From Jatrophihabitans sp. GAS493 (lineage in GTDB: Bacteria; Actinomycetota; Actinomycetes; Mycobacteriales; Jatrophihabitantaceae), in assembly GCF_900230215.1 (NCBI RefSeq), contig NZ_LT907982.1:310001-374000 (forward strand): a DNA stretch of 64,000 bases, given 5' to 3'. Of the stretch, positions 8,808 to 17,962 are shown piece after piece (positions within the stretch are counted from its first letter, which is position 1; the number at the start of each line of letters is the position of its first letter). The translations under genes were made by a program, and so were the position numbers. The notes under the pieces are model-generated. The model had not been told where the DNA came from. It saw only the letters and a list, made by a program, of their open reading frames with translations, and searched no databases.

Positions 8808-9797
8808 CTAATAACCACGAATCTTGCGGCGCAGGGATCGCACTGCCCGACTCGTCACACTCGTGCTGGCCAATCGCTTGTTGGCCGCACGGAGCTGCTG
8901 GCGCACCTCGTCCCGCTCCGCGACGGCTTGATCGTGGGCGCGCTGGACCTCGGTCCGCACCGCCTGCAACGAGAGCAGCTCCGATCGGGCCAGCGCCTCC
9001 TGCTCGCTGAGTTCAGCGAAGGCCGCACGCAACGCCACCAGTTCCTTCTTGGCACTGTGCAGTTCGGTCGACAGGTCGTCGATACGCAGCGCCTGTTCGG
9101 TGTCAAGGCGAGTTGCGTCATCCGGCACTGCCCGCAACACGAACTGATAGGTGGTTGCCTCCGGATCGCCACGCAGCTTCGCCACGACGGCCGGATCTAT
9201 CTCGGACTCGACGATCGCGACCTCGGTCTCGAAGAGCTCAGCCTGAGTGCGGCGCAGTTCGGTGAGGACGAACCCGGCGTCGGTGAGGAACTGGACCAGC
9301 GTCTTCCGGGTGAAGAATCGGGTATGTGTGTCGTCAAGGATGCCCACCCGCGTGTAGTCGAACTTCCCCTGCAGCAGCGCCATCCGGATATCGCCGTGCG
9401 CAATATTCGGGGTCGATATGATGACGCTGCCACCGGGAGCCAACAACGGTCTTGCCTGTCGTAGCACCGGCAGCGGGTCGCGCAGATGCTCCAAAACATC
9501 TCCGAAGATGACGACGTCGAAGCTACCGGCGCCGAACTCCTCGACCAGGTCTGTCCGCTCTAGGTCACCGATCACAACCCGATCCAGATGCTTCGCGGCC
9601 TCTTCTCCCGTCACCGGGTCGACCTCGAATCCGGAGACCCTGTTGCCCAACGCCTGAAGCACGGTCCCTAGGTAGCCCGTGTCACAGCCCACATCGAGCA
9701 CACGCTTGTTCGACCCGACCAGTTCGACCATGAAAGTGTGACTCGAACCGGGCCACTTCACGAGCTCCTCATCGATGTCGTACTTGGACAGTGCCAC
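8808..9797 (-). CDS. SAM-dependent methyltransferase with C-terminal coiled coil
   Basis: A 329-residue class I methyltransferase. Motif I is VLDVGCDTGYLG (about residue 35), followed by VVIGDLERTDL, FDVVIFGDVLEHLRDP and the post-motif PGGSVIISTPNIAHG. From about residue 225 the protein becomes a charged heptad-rich helix (ALRIDDLSTELHSAKKELVA and on to RDEVRQQLRAANKRL) ending in a basic RSLRRKIRGY tail. This arrangement is common in proteins that modify O-polysaccharides, where the coiled coil can act as a molecular ruler or scaffold. It probably methylates a sugar or chain end exported by Wzm/Wzt. The target is inferred from context only. The start is GTG at 9797. Confidence 0.85.
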   Translation of the reverse strand: MALSKYDIDEELVKWPGSSHTFMVELVGSNKRVLDVGCDTGYLGTVLQALGNRVSGFEVDPVTGEEAAKHLDRVVIGDLERTDLVEEFGAGSFDVVIFGDVLEHLRDPLPVLRQARPLLAPGGSVIISTPNIAHGDIRMALLQGKFDYTRVGILDDTHTRFFTRKTLVQFLTDAGFVLTELRRTQAELFETEVAIVESEIDPAVVAKLRGDPEATTYQFVLRAVPDDATRLDTEQALRIDDLSTELHSAKKELVALRAAFAELSEQEALARSELLSLQAVRTEVQRAHDQAVAERDEVRQQLRAANKRLASTSVTSRAVRSLRRKIRGY

Positions 9798-9874
9798 TGG
9801 CTTGTCTCTTCTCGCTAAGTCGTCGTCGTGCTAATCCCGGAATAACTCGATTCTAATCGCTGGAACGGGCGGAG

Positions 9875-10897
9875 CTAGCTCCGGCGCAACCGAGCCGTCA
9901 GACGGCGCAGGCGCAGCAGGGCAGCCCGCTTACCTTCGATCAGACGCTGCTCCTTGTTACTGACCAAGAAGAGGTCATGACCGTCCGGAACCGAACTCTC
10001 CCCGAGTTCAGTGGGCTCGTCATTCTCGGCAGCCAGTTGCTCCTCGGAGATCACGTTCTCTTCCGGTTCGGGGAAGCCTTCAGCGAAGAGCGCCCGGCGG
10101 CCCGGTTCATCCAGATTGCGGGGAACGCGACGAAGAGTAACGAAGAACTCCATGTCATCGACGGCCGTAGGGGTGATCGACTCGATCGTGTAGTCGAACA
10201 GGCCGAGGTCGGCCAACGTCCGCATCTGCTGAACGAAGGTGATGGGCGTGAAGAGCCAGACATGGCAGTCGACGTAGGACTCGTCCTTCGTCGACCGGTC
10301 TAGCATCATTCGCGCGTAGGCCAGATCATGAATCGTCGCTTCCGGGCCGGGCGGCCCGTGACGCCAGGTGTCCCGAGGGGTGACCGTCACTGCGGAACTG
10401 TAGTGGTCGAACACCGCCCGCACCGATGGACGGGCATCACCGTGGTGGCGGGCGAGCATCATGTCACCGACAGTGGTCGGCGGCCGACGGGCATCGAAGC
10501 AGTAGCGGCGGTCAGGTACGGCGAGTGAGATGATTCCGTCATCACGGAGGATCTCGCTCACGTCGGCGAGCCAGCCGATGACGTCAGGCACGTGCTCGAT
10601 GACATGCGAGGCCACGACCCAGTCGAAGGGCGCGGCATCGCCGACGGCCTCGGATATCTTGCGCGTCTTGCCCTCTTCGATCAGCGCAAAGTCAACATCG
10701 ACGATCTCGTCAAGCGGCACGCCACCGCACGATTCGTAGTAGTCACGTAGTCCCTGGGCCAGATGCACGTCCACATAGAGAACGTTGGTCTTGTCTTTGG
10801 TGGCGATAGGCGTGTGAAGCGGCCCGATCTCCAGGCCACGACCAGTTTCGGTGTTCAGACTGCGGAGGACTCGGGTACGTCGATCGGTCATCGGCAC
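9875..10897 (-). CDS. Class I SAM methyltransferase, paralogue of the protein at 13293-14342
   Basis: A 340-residue predicted methyltransferase with GLEIGPLHTP as glycine motif I (about residue 20), VLYVDVH (motif II), and FDWVVASHVIEHVPDVIGWL followed by GIISLAVPDRRYCFD in the catalytic core. A conserved DSHVWLF-like segment (YVDCHVWLFTP) and a basic C-terminal tail (EGKRAALLRLRRLTARLRRS) follow. The protein at 13293 shares every one of these blocks, including DKERRLIERKR against NKEQRLIEGKR, so the two arose by duplication. It is probably a sugar or lipid O-methyltransferase for the local polysaccharide. GTG at 10897 is used; ATG at 10891 is equally plausible. The gene is read away from the coiled-coil gene at 11146. 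Confidence 0.85.
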   Translation of the reverse strand: MPMTDRRTRVLRSLNTETGRGLEIGPLHTPIATKDKTNVLYVDVHLAQGLRDYYESCGGVPLDEIVDVDFALIEEGKTRKISEAVGDAAPFDWVVASHVIEHVPDVIGWLADVSEILRDDGIISLAVPDRRYCFDARRPPTTVGDMMLARHHGDARPSVRAVFDHYSSAVTVTPRDTWRHGPPGPEATIHDLAYARMMLDRSTKDESYVDCHVWLFTPITFVQQMRTLADLGLFDYTIESITPTAVDDMEFFVTLRRVPRNLDEPGRRALFAEGFPEPEENVISEEQLAAENDEPTELGESSVPDGHDLFLVSNKEQRLIEGKRAALLRLRRLTARLRRS

Positions 10898-11145
10898 CCA
10901 TCTCAGGTCGTAGGTAGCTCGCGCAAGGTAGGTGGTCCGTGCAAGTCAGTCACCATCCAATACATGTCAGCAGAGCGTACACACTCGATCCGGTTCCGCA
11001 ACGGTCCCGACCCGTGCGACCTGACTTTGCGCCGGCCACCAAGGTTCTTCGCCCCTCCAGCTCCAATCCGGCAGTCCGTCGCACCACGCACTAAGATGTA
11101 GTTGGGTGCGCGCCCATTGACATGCCGGTCGATACACTCGTGCGC
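10898..11145. promoter_or_regulatory. Divergent promoter region between methyltransferase and coiled-coil genes
   Basis: 248 bp between two outward-reading genes. It must carry promoters for both transcription units. A TAAGAT hexamer near 11093 is a possible -10 for the rightward unit, but I see no confident -35. No small ORF stands out. Confidence 0.35.
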
Positions 11146-11544
11146 ATGACCCTCGACACCGACCTTGAACGAGAGGTCCGTGAACTCAGACACACGATCC
11201 TGACGCTCCGCGATCATGCCATCGGGGCCGAGGCACAGGTTGCCCAAAGCGAGAAGCGGACGCAGGAAGCCACGCGGCTCCAGTCGGCGGCCGAGGCCCG
11301 AGCTGCCGAGGCCGAGCTGCGACGCGCCGAGGCCGAGGCCGCTGTCCGGGCGGACGCGCGACGCGCGGCGGAGGCAGAAGTGCAGCGCGATGAAGCAGAA
11401 CGTGGGCGGCGAGAAGCGCAGCTGGAAAGGGACGGCTTCCAGCGGGAGTTAACGCAGATTCGGGCGTCGAGGAGTTGGCGGCTGGCTAGATTCGCGTCGA
11501 GCGCGGCGGCGAAGTTACGGGGCACTCCCGGTTCAACGAAATGA
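11146..11544 (+). CDS. Small coiled-coil protein of the glycan locus
   Basis: A 132-residue, highly charged, almost entirely helical protein: MTLDTDLEREVRELRHTI followed by Ala/Glu/Arg-rich heptads. The C-terminal IRASRSWRLARFASSAAAKL resembles the SxSWRLTxPLR-type tails common at the ends of bacterial glycosyltransferases and polysaccharide methyltransferases. No catalytic domain is present. Its TGA overlaps the ATG of the next gene (a double GT2 glycosyltransferase), so it may be a detached scaffold subunit for that enzyme. An ATG at 11122 would add eight residues. Function unknown. Confidence 0.6.
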   Translation: MTLDTDLEREVRELRHTILTLRDHAIGAEAQVAQSEKRTQEATRLQSAAEARAAEAELRRAEAEAAVRADARRAAEAEVQRDEAERGRREAQLERDGFQRELTQIRASRSWRLARFASSAAAKLRGTPGSTK

Positions 11545-13088
11545 ACGAACCGCAGCAATCGCCGGATTCCCCGCTTTTCTCGCTGATCGTGGTCGCGGAC
11601 TGCTTCGATTCGCAAGCACGCGCCGCCTTGATCAAGTCTCTACGCGATCAGGACTTCGCGGAATGGGAACTGATCGTCGTGGCTGGCGCGGACGACTCGC
11701 GATCGAATTTTGATCCGGAGTTCTCTGGGGACAACCGTGTCGTCGTGATCGACCACCCCGGCGACTCGAGCACACTCCGAGCCGCCAACCTGGGTATCGC
11801 GGCGGCGTCTGGCGAGTTCGTGATCATCCTCGACCGCGCAGGCGCGCTGGCCCCGGGGACTCTCGCCTGCCTAGCCTCCGCGGTGACCGTCGACGCCACT
11901 ATCGACCTTCTGTACACCGACGAGGACTATCAGGGCCCCGAGGGAACGCTAACCTTCAAGAAGCCGGAGTGGTCGCCTGAGCGTCTCAGGTCGCAGTGGT
12001 ACTGCGGCGAGCTGTCGGCTCTGCGGAGCAGCCTGGTGCGCGATCTGGGAGGTCTGCGTGACGAATTCCAAGGCGCGGAGCTCTACGACCTAACCCTGCG
12101 GGTTAGCGAAAAGGCACGAACGGTGCATCACGTTCAGCGAGCACTCTTCCATCACTCGTCCGAGCGGCACGCCCCAACGCCCGACCAGTGGTACGCCGGT
12201 CGAAGGGCGGTTCAGGCTCAGCTAGACCGAGCGGGCATCGACGCTACCGTCGAGCTCAATCAGTTGCCGGGTACCTACCGGGTGGATCGCAGATTCCCGG
12301 CGGCGCGCCGAGTCAGCATCATCATCCCGACGATCGGGGTCAGCGCACTGGTGTGGGGAGAACGCCGGACGTTCGTTGTGGAGGCAGTGCGGTCGGTTCT
12401 AGCTAAGACTGACCACGACAACATCGAGATCGTAGTCGTCCACGATGCACCGACCCCCGCGCCGGTGCTCGCGGAGCTGCGTGACGTTGCGGGCGACCGC
12501 CTGGTTCTCGTCCCCTTCGATGCTCCGTTCAATTTCAGTCGCAAGATCAATGCCGGTTTCGTCGCCTCCACCGGTGACCGCATCGTGCTTCTCAATGACG
12601 ATGTCCAGGTCCGCTCAGATCGATGGTTGGAGGCGCTGCTTGCCCCGTTGGAATCCGACGACGTTGGTATGACGGGAGCGAAGCTCTATTTCGCGAACAA
12701 TCAGATCCAACACGTCGGACACCATTATCTGGGCGGAAACTACGGTCACCCCTTCATTCTCGACGACGCCGACACCGTAGGACCGTTCGCCGAGACCATC
12801 ATCGACCGCGAGGCCTCTGGGGTCACTGCGGCCTGCGCCGGCCTTCGGCGGGAGGTATTCGAAGAAGTCGGCGGTCTCACCGAACTCCTGCCGCTCAACT
12901 ACAACGATGTCGATCTGTCGTACAAGATCCGTCATCAGGGATACCGGATTCTCTACATAGCCCAGGTGGAGCTCTACCATTTCGAATCCCAGACACGCGA
13001 ATCCGCGATCCAACAACGGGAGCGCGAGTTGGTGCATTCCCGTTGGGGAACAGCATCCGACGATCCGTACCTTCCGGCCGCACCGTAG
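11541..13088 (+). CDS. Tandem GT2 glycosyltransferase
   Basis: A 515-residue protein with two GT-A folds in a row. The first (about 10-240) has FSLIVVADCFD and the DxD-like LLYTDEDYQ but looks divergent. The second (about 255-500) has RVSIIIPTIG, the nucleotide-sugar motif IVLLNDDVQV, a GACAGLRREVFEEVGG-type acceptor block (ACAGLRREVFEEVGGL) and LNYNDVDLSYKIRHQGYRI. This architecture is common in O-antigen and rhamnan glycosyltransferases. The ATG at 11541 overlaps the preceding stop (AAATGAAC), so translation is coupled to the coiled-coil gene. It is expected to act at the cytoplasmic face on the lipid-linked glycan exported by Wzm/Wzt. Confidence 0.87.
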   Translation: MNEPQQSPDSPLFSLIVVADCFDSQARAALIKSLRDQDFAEWELIVVAGADDSRSNFDPEFSGDNRVVVIDHPGDSSTLRAANLGIAAASGEFVIILDRAGALAPGTLACLASAVTVDATIDLLYTDEDYQGPEGTLTFKKPEWSPERLRSQWYCGELSALRSSLVRDLGGLRDEFQGAELYDLTLRVSEKARTVHHVQRALFHHSSERHAPTPDQWYAGRRAVQAQLDRAGIDATVELNQLPGTYRVDRRFPAARRVSIIIPTIGVSALVWGERRTFVVEAVRSVLAKTDHDNIEIVVVHDAPTPAPVLAELRDVAGDRLVLVPFDAPFNFSRKINAGFVASTGDRIVLLNDDVQVRSDRWLEALLAPLESDDVGMTGAKLYFANNQIQHVGHHYLGGNYGHPFILDDADTVGPFAETIIDREASGVTAACAGLRREVFEEVGGLTELLPLNYNDVDLSYKIRHQGYRILYIAQVELYHFESQTRESAIQQRERELVHSRWGTASDDPYLPAAP

Positions 13089-13292
13089 ATGGCCGGTCGA
13101 GGGGCGCTCCGCTCGATACAACTTCGAGAAGTGTCCGGTAAACATGGGCGCAGGCCGGCCAGAATCACTTGATACTGGGCTGGCGCCGACTAGGCCTAGC
13201 CGCTCGAATCAGGTACTCCAGCGGGTATTCTCGCTCGTAGCCTGAGTCGACGATCGCGCCGTGGCCGCGACCAGGCAGCGAAGGAGTGACCC

Positions 13293-14342
13293 GTGACCAC
13301 CAGTGCAGTGATTGAGAATCCACGCGCGAAGCGTCTGCTTTCGATGATCGACGTGACCAGCGGAGACGGTCTCGAGATCGGACCACTGTTCCAGCCATTG
13401 GTTCCACGGGAGTTCCCGAACATCCGATTCGTAGACATCTACGACGGCGACGAGCTTCGCAGTCGCTACAAGCACGACCCGAACGTCCGCGAGGACGACA
13501 TCGTCGACCCCGACTTCGTCATCATGACCGAGAATGGTCCGCAGACGCTCGTGGAGGCGGTCGGGGACGCGGGGCCGTTCGACTGGGCAGTCGCCTCGCA
13601 TGTTGCTGAACACGTCCCCGACCTGATCGGCTGGCTCGGCGAGATCGGCGAGCTACTCGTCGACAACGGGCTGCTGCTGCTCGTCGTGCCGGATTGCCGG
13701 TTCACCTTCGATGCCTGTAGGCCGCGAACCACGGTCGGCCAGATGCTTCAGGCGCATCACGACCGTGACCAGATACCCTCCGTGCGCGCTGTGTTCGACC
13801 ATTTCAGTTCGGTTGTGACTGTGAACGCGGCCGCGATCTGGCAGGGCACGCCTCCTGATCCCGAAGCCGTCTGTTCAGAGGAGGAGTTCGCGCAAGCACA
13901 GGCCAACTTGAGCTTGACCGGTCAGTACGTCGACAGCCACGTCTGGCTCTTCACACCCGAGACGATCGTGCGTCAACTCGCGACCTTGAGCCGCCTCGGC
14001 GACATGCCGTTCGTGGTCGAGAGTGTGGCCAACACGGAATTCTGCGATCACGAGTTCCCGGTTTTGCTTCGGCGAATCCCCCGCGCACTGAGCCCACAAG
14101 AGATGATCTCGGCGCGGAAGGCCGGCGTCCAGACGTGGACGGATCTGGATCCGGCCGAAGTTGCCCGCGCACACGGCTTCGGCCTTGAGGACGACAGCAC
14201 GCCTGAAGGTTCAGCGGCCGCCGAACCTTTGGCGGACGACAGCCAGATGGAGGTCAGCGACAAGGAGAGGCGGCTGATTGAGCGGAAGAGAAGCGTCCTG
14301 CTTGCTCTGCGTCGCGCCAAGGGACTGCTCCGCCGGCACTGA
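13293..14342 (+). CDS. Class I SAM methyltransferase, paralogue of the protein at 9875-10897
   Basis: A 349-residue methyltransferase. It has GLEIGPLFQPL (motif I), IRFVDIYDGDEL, FDWAVASHVAEHVPDLIGWL and LLLLVVPDCRFTFDACRP in the SAM-binding core, then YVDSHVWLFTPETIV and a basic C-terminal tail ending ALRRAKGLLRRH. The close block-by-block match to the reverse-strand paralogue suggests duplication on either side of the GT gene. GTG at 13293 is preceded by GAAGGAG about eight bases upstream, a strong ribosome site. The 204 bp before it is likely promoter. Substrate unknown; local glycan methylation is inferred. Confidence 0.85.
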   Translation: MTTSAVIENPRAKRLLSMIDVTSGDGLEIGPLFQPLVPREFPNIRFVDIYDGDELRSRYKHDPNVREDDIVDPDFVIMTENGPQTLVEAVGDAGPFDWAVASHVAEHVPDLIGWLGEIGELLVDNGLLLLVVPDCRFTFDACRPRTTVGQMLQAHHDRDQIPSVRAVFDHFSSVVTVNAAAIWQGTPPDPEAVCSEEEFAQAQANLSLTGQYVDSHVWLFTPETIVRQLATLSRLGDMPFVVESVANTEFCDHEFPVLLRRIPRALSPQEMISARKAGVQTWTDLDPAEVARAHGFGLEDDSTPEGSAAAEPLADDSQMEVSDKERRLIERKRSVLLALRRAKGLLRRH

Positions 14343-14365
14343 CCGGGCCGCCTCCAGTTCGTCGC

Positions 14366-14827
14366 CTACTGACCGTTCGCCGTGTCGGCCGACTGCACGC
14401 GTCCCTCGAACTTCGTCTCGATCACGACGGTGGTCTTGGTACTGCGGACACCAGGGACGTCATTGACCGCCCGCATCGCCACCCCGAGGCCGCCGATGTC
14501 GGCTACCCGCACCTTGGCGATGTAGGACTCGTCGCCGGCCACGAGCCAGAGGTCCTCGACCTGAACCACATCGGAGAGGGCGCTGGCGATGGCATCGACG
14601 TTCGCGTTGTCCGACATGTTCACCCCGATGAGCGCGCTCATCGAATAGCCGAGCGACTCCGGCGCGACGGCGGCGTGGTAGCCGGTGATCACCCCGTTGC
14701 TCTCCAGCTTCGAGACCCGCTCGTGCACCGCCGGTGCGGAGAGACCGACGACCCGGGCCAGCTCGGCGTAGGTCGCGCGGGCATTGCTGCGCAGCGCGTC
14801 CAGGAGTTGCCGGTCGGTCGTATCCAC
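14366..14827 (-). CDS. Lrp/AsnC family transcriptional regulator
   Basis: A 153-residue regulator. The N-terminal winged helix-turn-helix (VDTTDRQLLDALRSNARATY, then LARVVGLSAPAVHERVSKLE, GVITGYHA) is followed by a RAM/AsnC ligand-binding domain (AGDESYIAKVRVADIGGL, VPGVRSTKTTVVIETKFEGR). Members bind amino acids or other small ligands and form octamers. The GTG at 14827 gives the usual family length; the longer frame to 14899 has no family support. It sits downstream of the ubiX-mqnP-ubiD menaquinone genes on the same strand with a 10-base gap, so it may be in their operon. Confidence 0.88.
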   Translation of the reverse strand: MDTTDRQLLDALRSNARATYAELARVVGLSAPAVHERVSKLESNGVITGYHAAVAPESLGYSMSALIGVNMSDNANVDAIASALSDVVQVEDLWLVAGDESYIAKVRVADIGGLGVAMRAVNDVPGVRSTKTTVVIETKFEGRVQSADTANGQ

Positions 14828-14837
14828 AACCGTGAGC

Positions 14838-15506
14838 CTATTTCCTCGCCCCGGCCGACGCTGAATCCCCGTGATCCCGGCGCGCCGCGCCGAGTTCACC
14901 GGACCAGCGGGTGATCAGATCGTGCTCCACCCCGATGGCGTCGAGGACCTTCGCCGCGATGAAGTCGACCAGCTGCTGGACGCTCTGCGGGGCGCCGTAG
15001 AAGCCGGGGCTGGCCGGGAGCAGGATGGCACCGGCGTCGTGCAGGGTGAGCAGGTGCTGCAGCGTCGACCGGGTGTACGGGGTCTCCCGGGGCACGATCA
15101 CCAGCGGGCGCCGCTCCTTCAGCGTGACGTCCGCGGCCCGCTGCAGCAGGTCCTTGGAGAGACCGATGGCGATCCCGGCGACGGCGGCGGTGCTGGCCGG
15201 AACCACCACCATCCCCCGGGTCAGGTACGACCCGCTGGCCGGACCCGCCCCCAGGTCGGCGGCCGACCAGTAGCGCACGCCCTGGGTGTCACGCCCCAGC
15301 CAGCTGCCCAGATCGTCCTGCCAGTAGGCGTCACGGAAGCTCAGCCCGACCTCGTCGATGAGGGTGAGGCGGGCGGCCCGGGAGACCACCAGGTCGACCT
15401 CCTCGCCGGCGTCGAGCAGCCCGGTGAGTACGGCCCTGGCGTAAGGCGTCCCGGACGCCCCGGAGACGCCGACGACCCAAGGACGCCGCGGGCTCTCAGA
15501 CGACAT
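14838..15506 (-). CDS. ubiX: Flavin prenyltransferase, UbiX family
   Basis: A 222-residue enzyme that makes prenylated FMN, the cofactor of UbiD decarboxylases. Family motifs are VVGVSGASGTPYARAVL near the N-terminus, VVSRAA, VVVPASTAAVAGIAIGLS and ERRPLVIVPRETPYT for FMN and dimethylallyl phosphate binding. The UbiD-like gene lies just upstream in the same run, separated only by the UbiA-type prenyltransferase gene. That trio is the standard actinobacterial set for the late futalosine pathway. The C-terminus carries a short basic low-complexity tail. The start is ATG at 15506, two bases after the mqnP stop. Confidence 0.92.
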   Translation of the reverse strand: MSSESPRRPWVVGVSGASGTPYARAVLTGLLDAGEEVDLVVSRAARLTLIDEVGLSFRDAYWQDDLGSWLGRDTQGVRYWSAADLGAGPASGSYLTRGMVVVPASTAAVAGIAIGLSKDLLQRAADVTLKERRPLVIVPRETPYTRSTLQHLLTLHDAGAILLPASPGFYGAPQSVQQLVDFIAAKVLDAIGVEHDLITRWSGELGAARRDHGDSASAGARK

Positions 15507-15508
15507 GG

Positions 15509-16429
15509 CTAAACACCTAAGCCATTGACGATCAGATCGGCGAGGGCGAAGACGAACAGGCCGATACCGATGACCCCGTTGGCGGTGAAGAACGCTCGAT
15601 TCACCCGGGACAGGTCGGCGGCCTTCACGATCGCGTGCTCGTAGATCAAGATGCCCGCGGTGATCGCCACCCCGACGTACCAGAGCACGCCCATCCCGGC
15701 CGCCGCCCCGAACCAGACGAAACCGGCCACGGTGAAGACGTGCACCACCGACGAGGCGGCCAGCGCCGTACCGACGCCGAAGCGGGCCGGCACCGAGCGA
15801 ACTCCACTGCGCAGGTCGGACTCGACGTCCTGGCAGGCGTAGATCAGGTCGAAGCCGCCGATCCAGGTGCCGACCGCGATTCCCAGCGCGCACGCGGCCC
15901 AGGAGGCCGAACCGGTGACCGCGATCCAGGCCCCGACCGGCGCCACGAATTGGGCCAGCGCCAGCAGCGCCTGCGGATAGTCGGTGAAGCGCTTTCCGAA
16001 CGAGTAGAGCACCAGCAGGAAGATGGCCACCGGCGCCAGCAGCAGACAGAGCCAGGAGAGGGCCGCCGCGCTGGCCAGGAAGACCACGAGAGCGATCACG
16101 CTGCCGGTCCAGGCGGTGCGCACGCTCACCACTCCGGTGACCAGTTCCCGCTTGGCGGTACGGGGATTGAGCGCGTCGTAGTGCCGGTCCAGGATGCGGT
16201 TGGCGCTCATCGCCACCGTGCGGGCCGAGACCATCGCGATGGTGATCAGCACCAGCTCGCCCCAGTGCACGGTGCCGGTCTCCTGCCACATCGCGGTGAG
16301 CGCGGCGATGTAGGCGAAGGGCAGCGCGAAGACCGAATGCTCGATCATCACAAGCCGGAGGAAGTCCTTTATTTTATTGCGGTTCTCCGGCTCCGGAGTC
16401 TGCGCGAGCTCCACCTGCGAGTCGCTCAT
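15509..16429 (-). CDS. mqnP: UbiA-family prenyltransferase of menaquinone synthesis (MqnP)
   Basis: A 306-residue polytopic membrane enzyme with the UbiA aspartate motifs: ANRILDRHYDALNPRTAKRE (NxxxDxxxD) near residue 75 and YACQDVESDLRSG (DxxxD) near residue 195. These bind Mg2+ and the polyprenyl diphosphate. In the futalosine pathway this step attaches the polyprenyl chain to 1,4-dihydroxy-6-naphthoate. The start is ATG at 16429, overlapping the UbiD TGA by four bases. A longer frame to 16531 would lie inside ubiD. About eight transmembrane helices are visible. Confidence 0.92.
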   Translation of the reverse strand: MSDSQVELAQTPEPENRNKIKDFLRLVMIEHSVFALPFAYIAALTAMWQETGTVHWGELVLITIAMVSARTVAMSANRILDRHYDALNPRTAKRELVTGVVSVRTAWTGSVIALVVFLASAAALSWLCLLLAPVAIFLLVLYSFGKRFTDYPQALLALAQFVAPVGAWIAVTGSASWAACALGIAVGTWIGGFDLIYACQDVESDLRSGVRSVPARFGVGTALAASSVVHVFTVAGFVWFGAAAGMGVLWYVGVAITAGILIYEHAIVKAADLSRVNRAFFTANGVIGIGLFVFALADLIVNGLGV

Positions 16430-17919
16430 CGAGTGCTCTCCCCGACGCCCTGCTCCCCGACGCCCCGCCCGATCCGCAGCGACGCCCAGCGTGCCTCGAC
16501 CGCGGTGAGGGTGTCGGCGTCGAGCACGCACTCGTCAGGCCATCCCCCATCGCGCCGGTACCCCTCGGTGGCGAGTTTGCGGGTGGCGTCGATCCCCAGC
16601 TTTCCGCCGAAGAACTGCTCGTAGGCGGCATGGTCGAGGTGATCCACCGGGCCCACACTGTGCAGCACGTCGTGGGCGTAGTCGACGTTGCCGAAGGCCC
16701 GCCAGGCCACCTCGTTGTAGTCGTGCACGTCGCAGTCGGCGTCCACCACCACGATCAGCTTCGACAGTGACAGCAGCCCGGCCCCCCAGATCGCATTCAT
16801 CACCTTCTGCGCGTGCTTGGGGAAGCGCTTGTCGATCGAGACGATGCAGCAGTTGTGGAAGACCCCAGCCACCGGTAGGTCGTAGTCGACGATCTCGGGG
16901 ACGGTCATCTTGATCAGCGGCAGGAAGATGCGCTCGGTGGCCTTCCCCATCGGCCCGTCCTCCTGCGGCGGCCGGCCGACGATGATCGACTGGTAGATCG
17001 GCTTGCTGCGCATCGTCATAGTCTCGACGTGCATGAACGGAAACGGCTCGACCGGGGTGTAGAAACCGGTGTGGTCGCCGAAGGGCCCCTCGGGCAGCCT
17101 CTTGCCGGGCTCGACCCACCCCTCCAGCACCACCTGGGACGCCGCCGGCACCTGCAGCGGGACGTCCAGGCAGTCCACCAGCTCGACCCGCTGCTGGCCG
17201 AGGAAGCCGGCGAAGAGGTACTCGTCGATATCCGACGGCAGCGGCGCGGAGGCGGCGTAGGTCACCGCGGGCGGGCAGCCGAAGGCGATCGCCACCGGCA
17301 GTCGCTCGCCCCGCCGCTCGGCGATCGCCGCGTGCGAGGTGGAGTCTTTGTGGATCTGCCAGTGCAGCCCGACGGTCTGGGCATCGTGCTGCTGCAGCCG
17401 GTACATGCCGAGGTTGCGGGCGCCGGTCTCCGGGTGCTTGGTGTGGGTGAGCCCGAGGTTGAGAAAGACCCCGCCGTCATCGGGCCAGGAGAGAATCCCG
17501 GGGAGCATGTTCAGATCGACGTCCTTGCCGCGCAGCACGATCTCCTGCGCCGGGGCGGCCTTGACCCGCCGCGGCGGAGCGGCCCGTAGCTGGCCGACCT
17601 TCCCCAGCGCGTCGCGCAGCCCGCTGATGCCGTGGGGCAGCTCGGGCTTCAGCAGTTCAGCGATCCGCTGCCCCAGCTCGTCCAGGGAGTCGACGCCGAG
17701 CGCCTTGGCCATTCGACGGTGCGTGCCGAAGAGGTTGATCGCCAGCGGCATGCTGCCCCGGGTCGGATTTTCGAAGAGCAGCGCCGGCCCCTGCTCGCGG
17801 ACGACCCGCTGCACAATCGCCGTCACCTCCAGGTGCGGATCGACCGGAGTCGACACCCGGGCCAGGTCGGAGTCACGTTCCAGGGCGGTCAGGAAGTCCT
17901 GCAGATCAGCGAAGCTCAC
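16426..17919 (-). CDS. ubiD: UbiD family decarboxylase (menaquinone, MqnL-like)
   Basis: About 497 residues, full-length UbiD fold. Motifs include NLGMYRLQQHDAQTVGLHWQ, PVAIAFGCPPAVTYAASAPLP, PEGPFGDHTGFYTP and EDGPMGKATERIFLPLIK, which cover the prenyl-FMN and metal site and the catalytic Glu-Arg-Glu network. It would decarboxylate the polyprenylated naphthoate. The frame opens at TTG 17943, but GTG 17919 gives the standard VSFADLQDFL N-terminus with an AGGA about 11 bases upstream, so it is preferred; GTG 17937 is a third option. It is the first gene of the leftward ubiD-mqnP-ubiX-lrp run and is divergent from the gene at 17963. Confidence 0.9.
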   Translation of the reverse strand: MSFADLQDFLTALERDSDLARVSTPVDPHLEVTAIVQRVVREQGPALLFENPTRGSMPLAINLFGTHRRMAKALGVDSLDELGQRIAELLKPELPHGISGLRDALGKVGQLRAAPPRRVKAAPAQEIVLRGKDVDLNMLPGILSWPDDGGVFLNLGLTHTKHPETGARNLGMYRLQQHDAQTVGLHWQIHKDSTSHAAIAERRGERLPVAIAFGCPPAVTYAASAPLPSDIDEYLFAGFLGQQRVELVDCLDVPLQVPAASQVVLEGWVEPGKRLPEGPFGDHTGFYTPVEPFPFMHVETMTMRSKPIYQSIIVGRPPQEDGPMGKATERIFLPLIKMTVPEIVDYDLPVAGVFHNCCIVSIDKRFPKHAQKVMNAIWGAGLLSLSKLIVVVDADCDVHDYNEVAWRAFGNVDYAHDVLHSVGPVDHLDHAAYEQFFGGKLGIDATRKLATEGYRRDGGWPDECVLDADTLTAVEARWASLRIGRGVGEQGVGESTR

Positions 17920-17962
17920 CGGGTTGATTATCCTCACCCGCAAAAAGTCCTACTCTTGACGC

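Noticed and set aside
14838-16289. A 483-codon reverse ORF covering ubiX and mqnP
   Set aside because: Only its C-terminal 222 residues are a protein family (UbiX). The rest is the mqnP gene read in the wrong frame.
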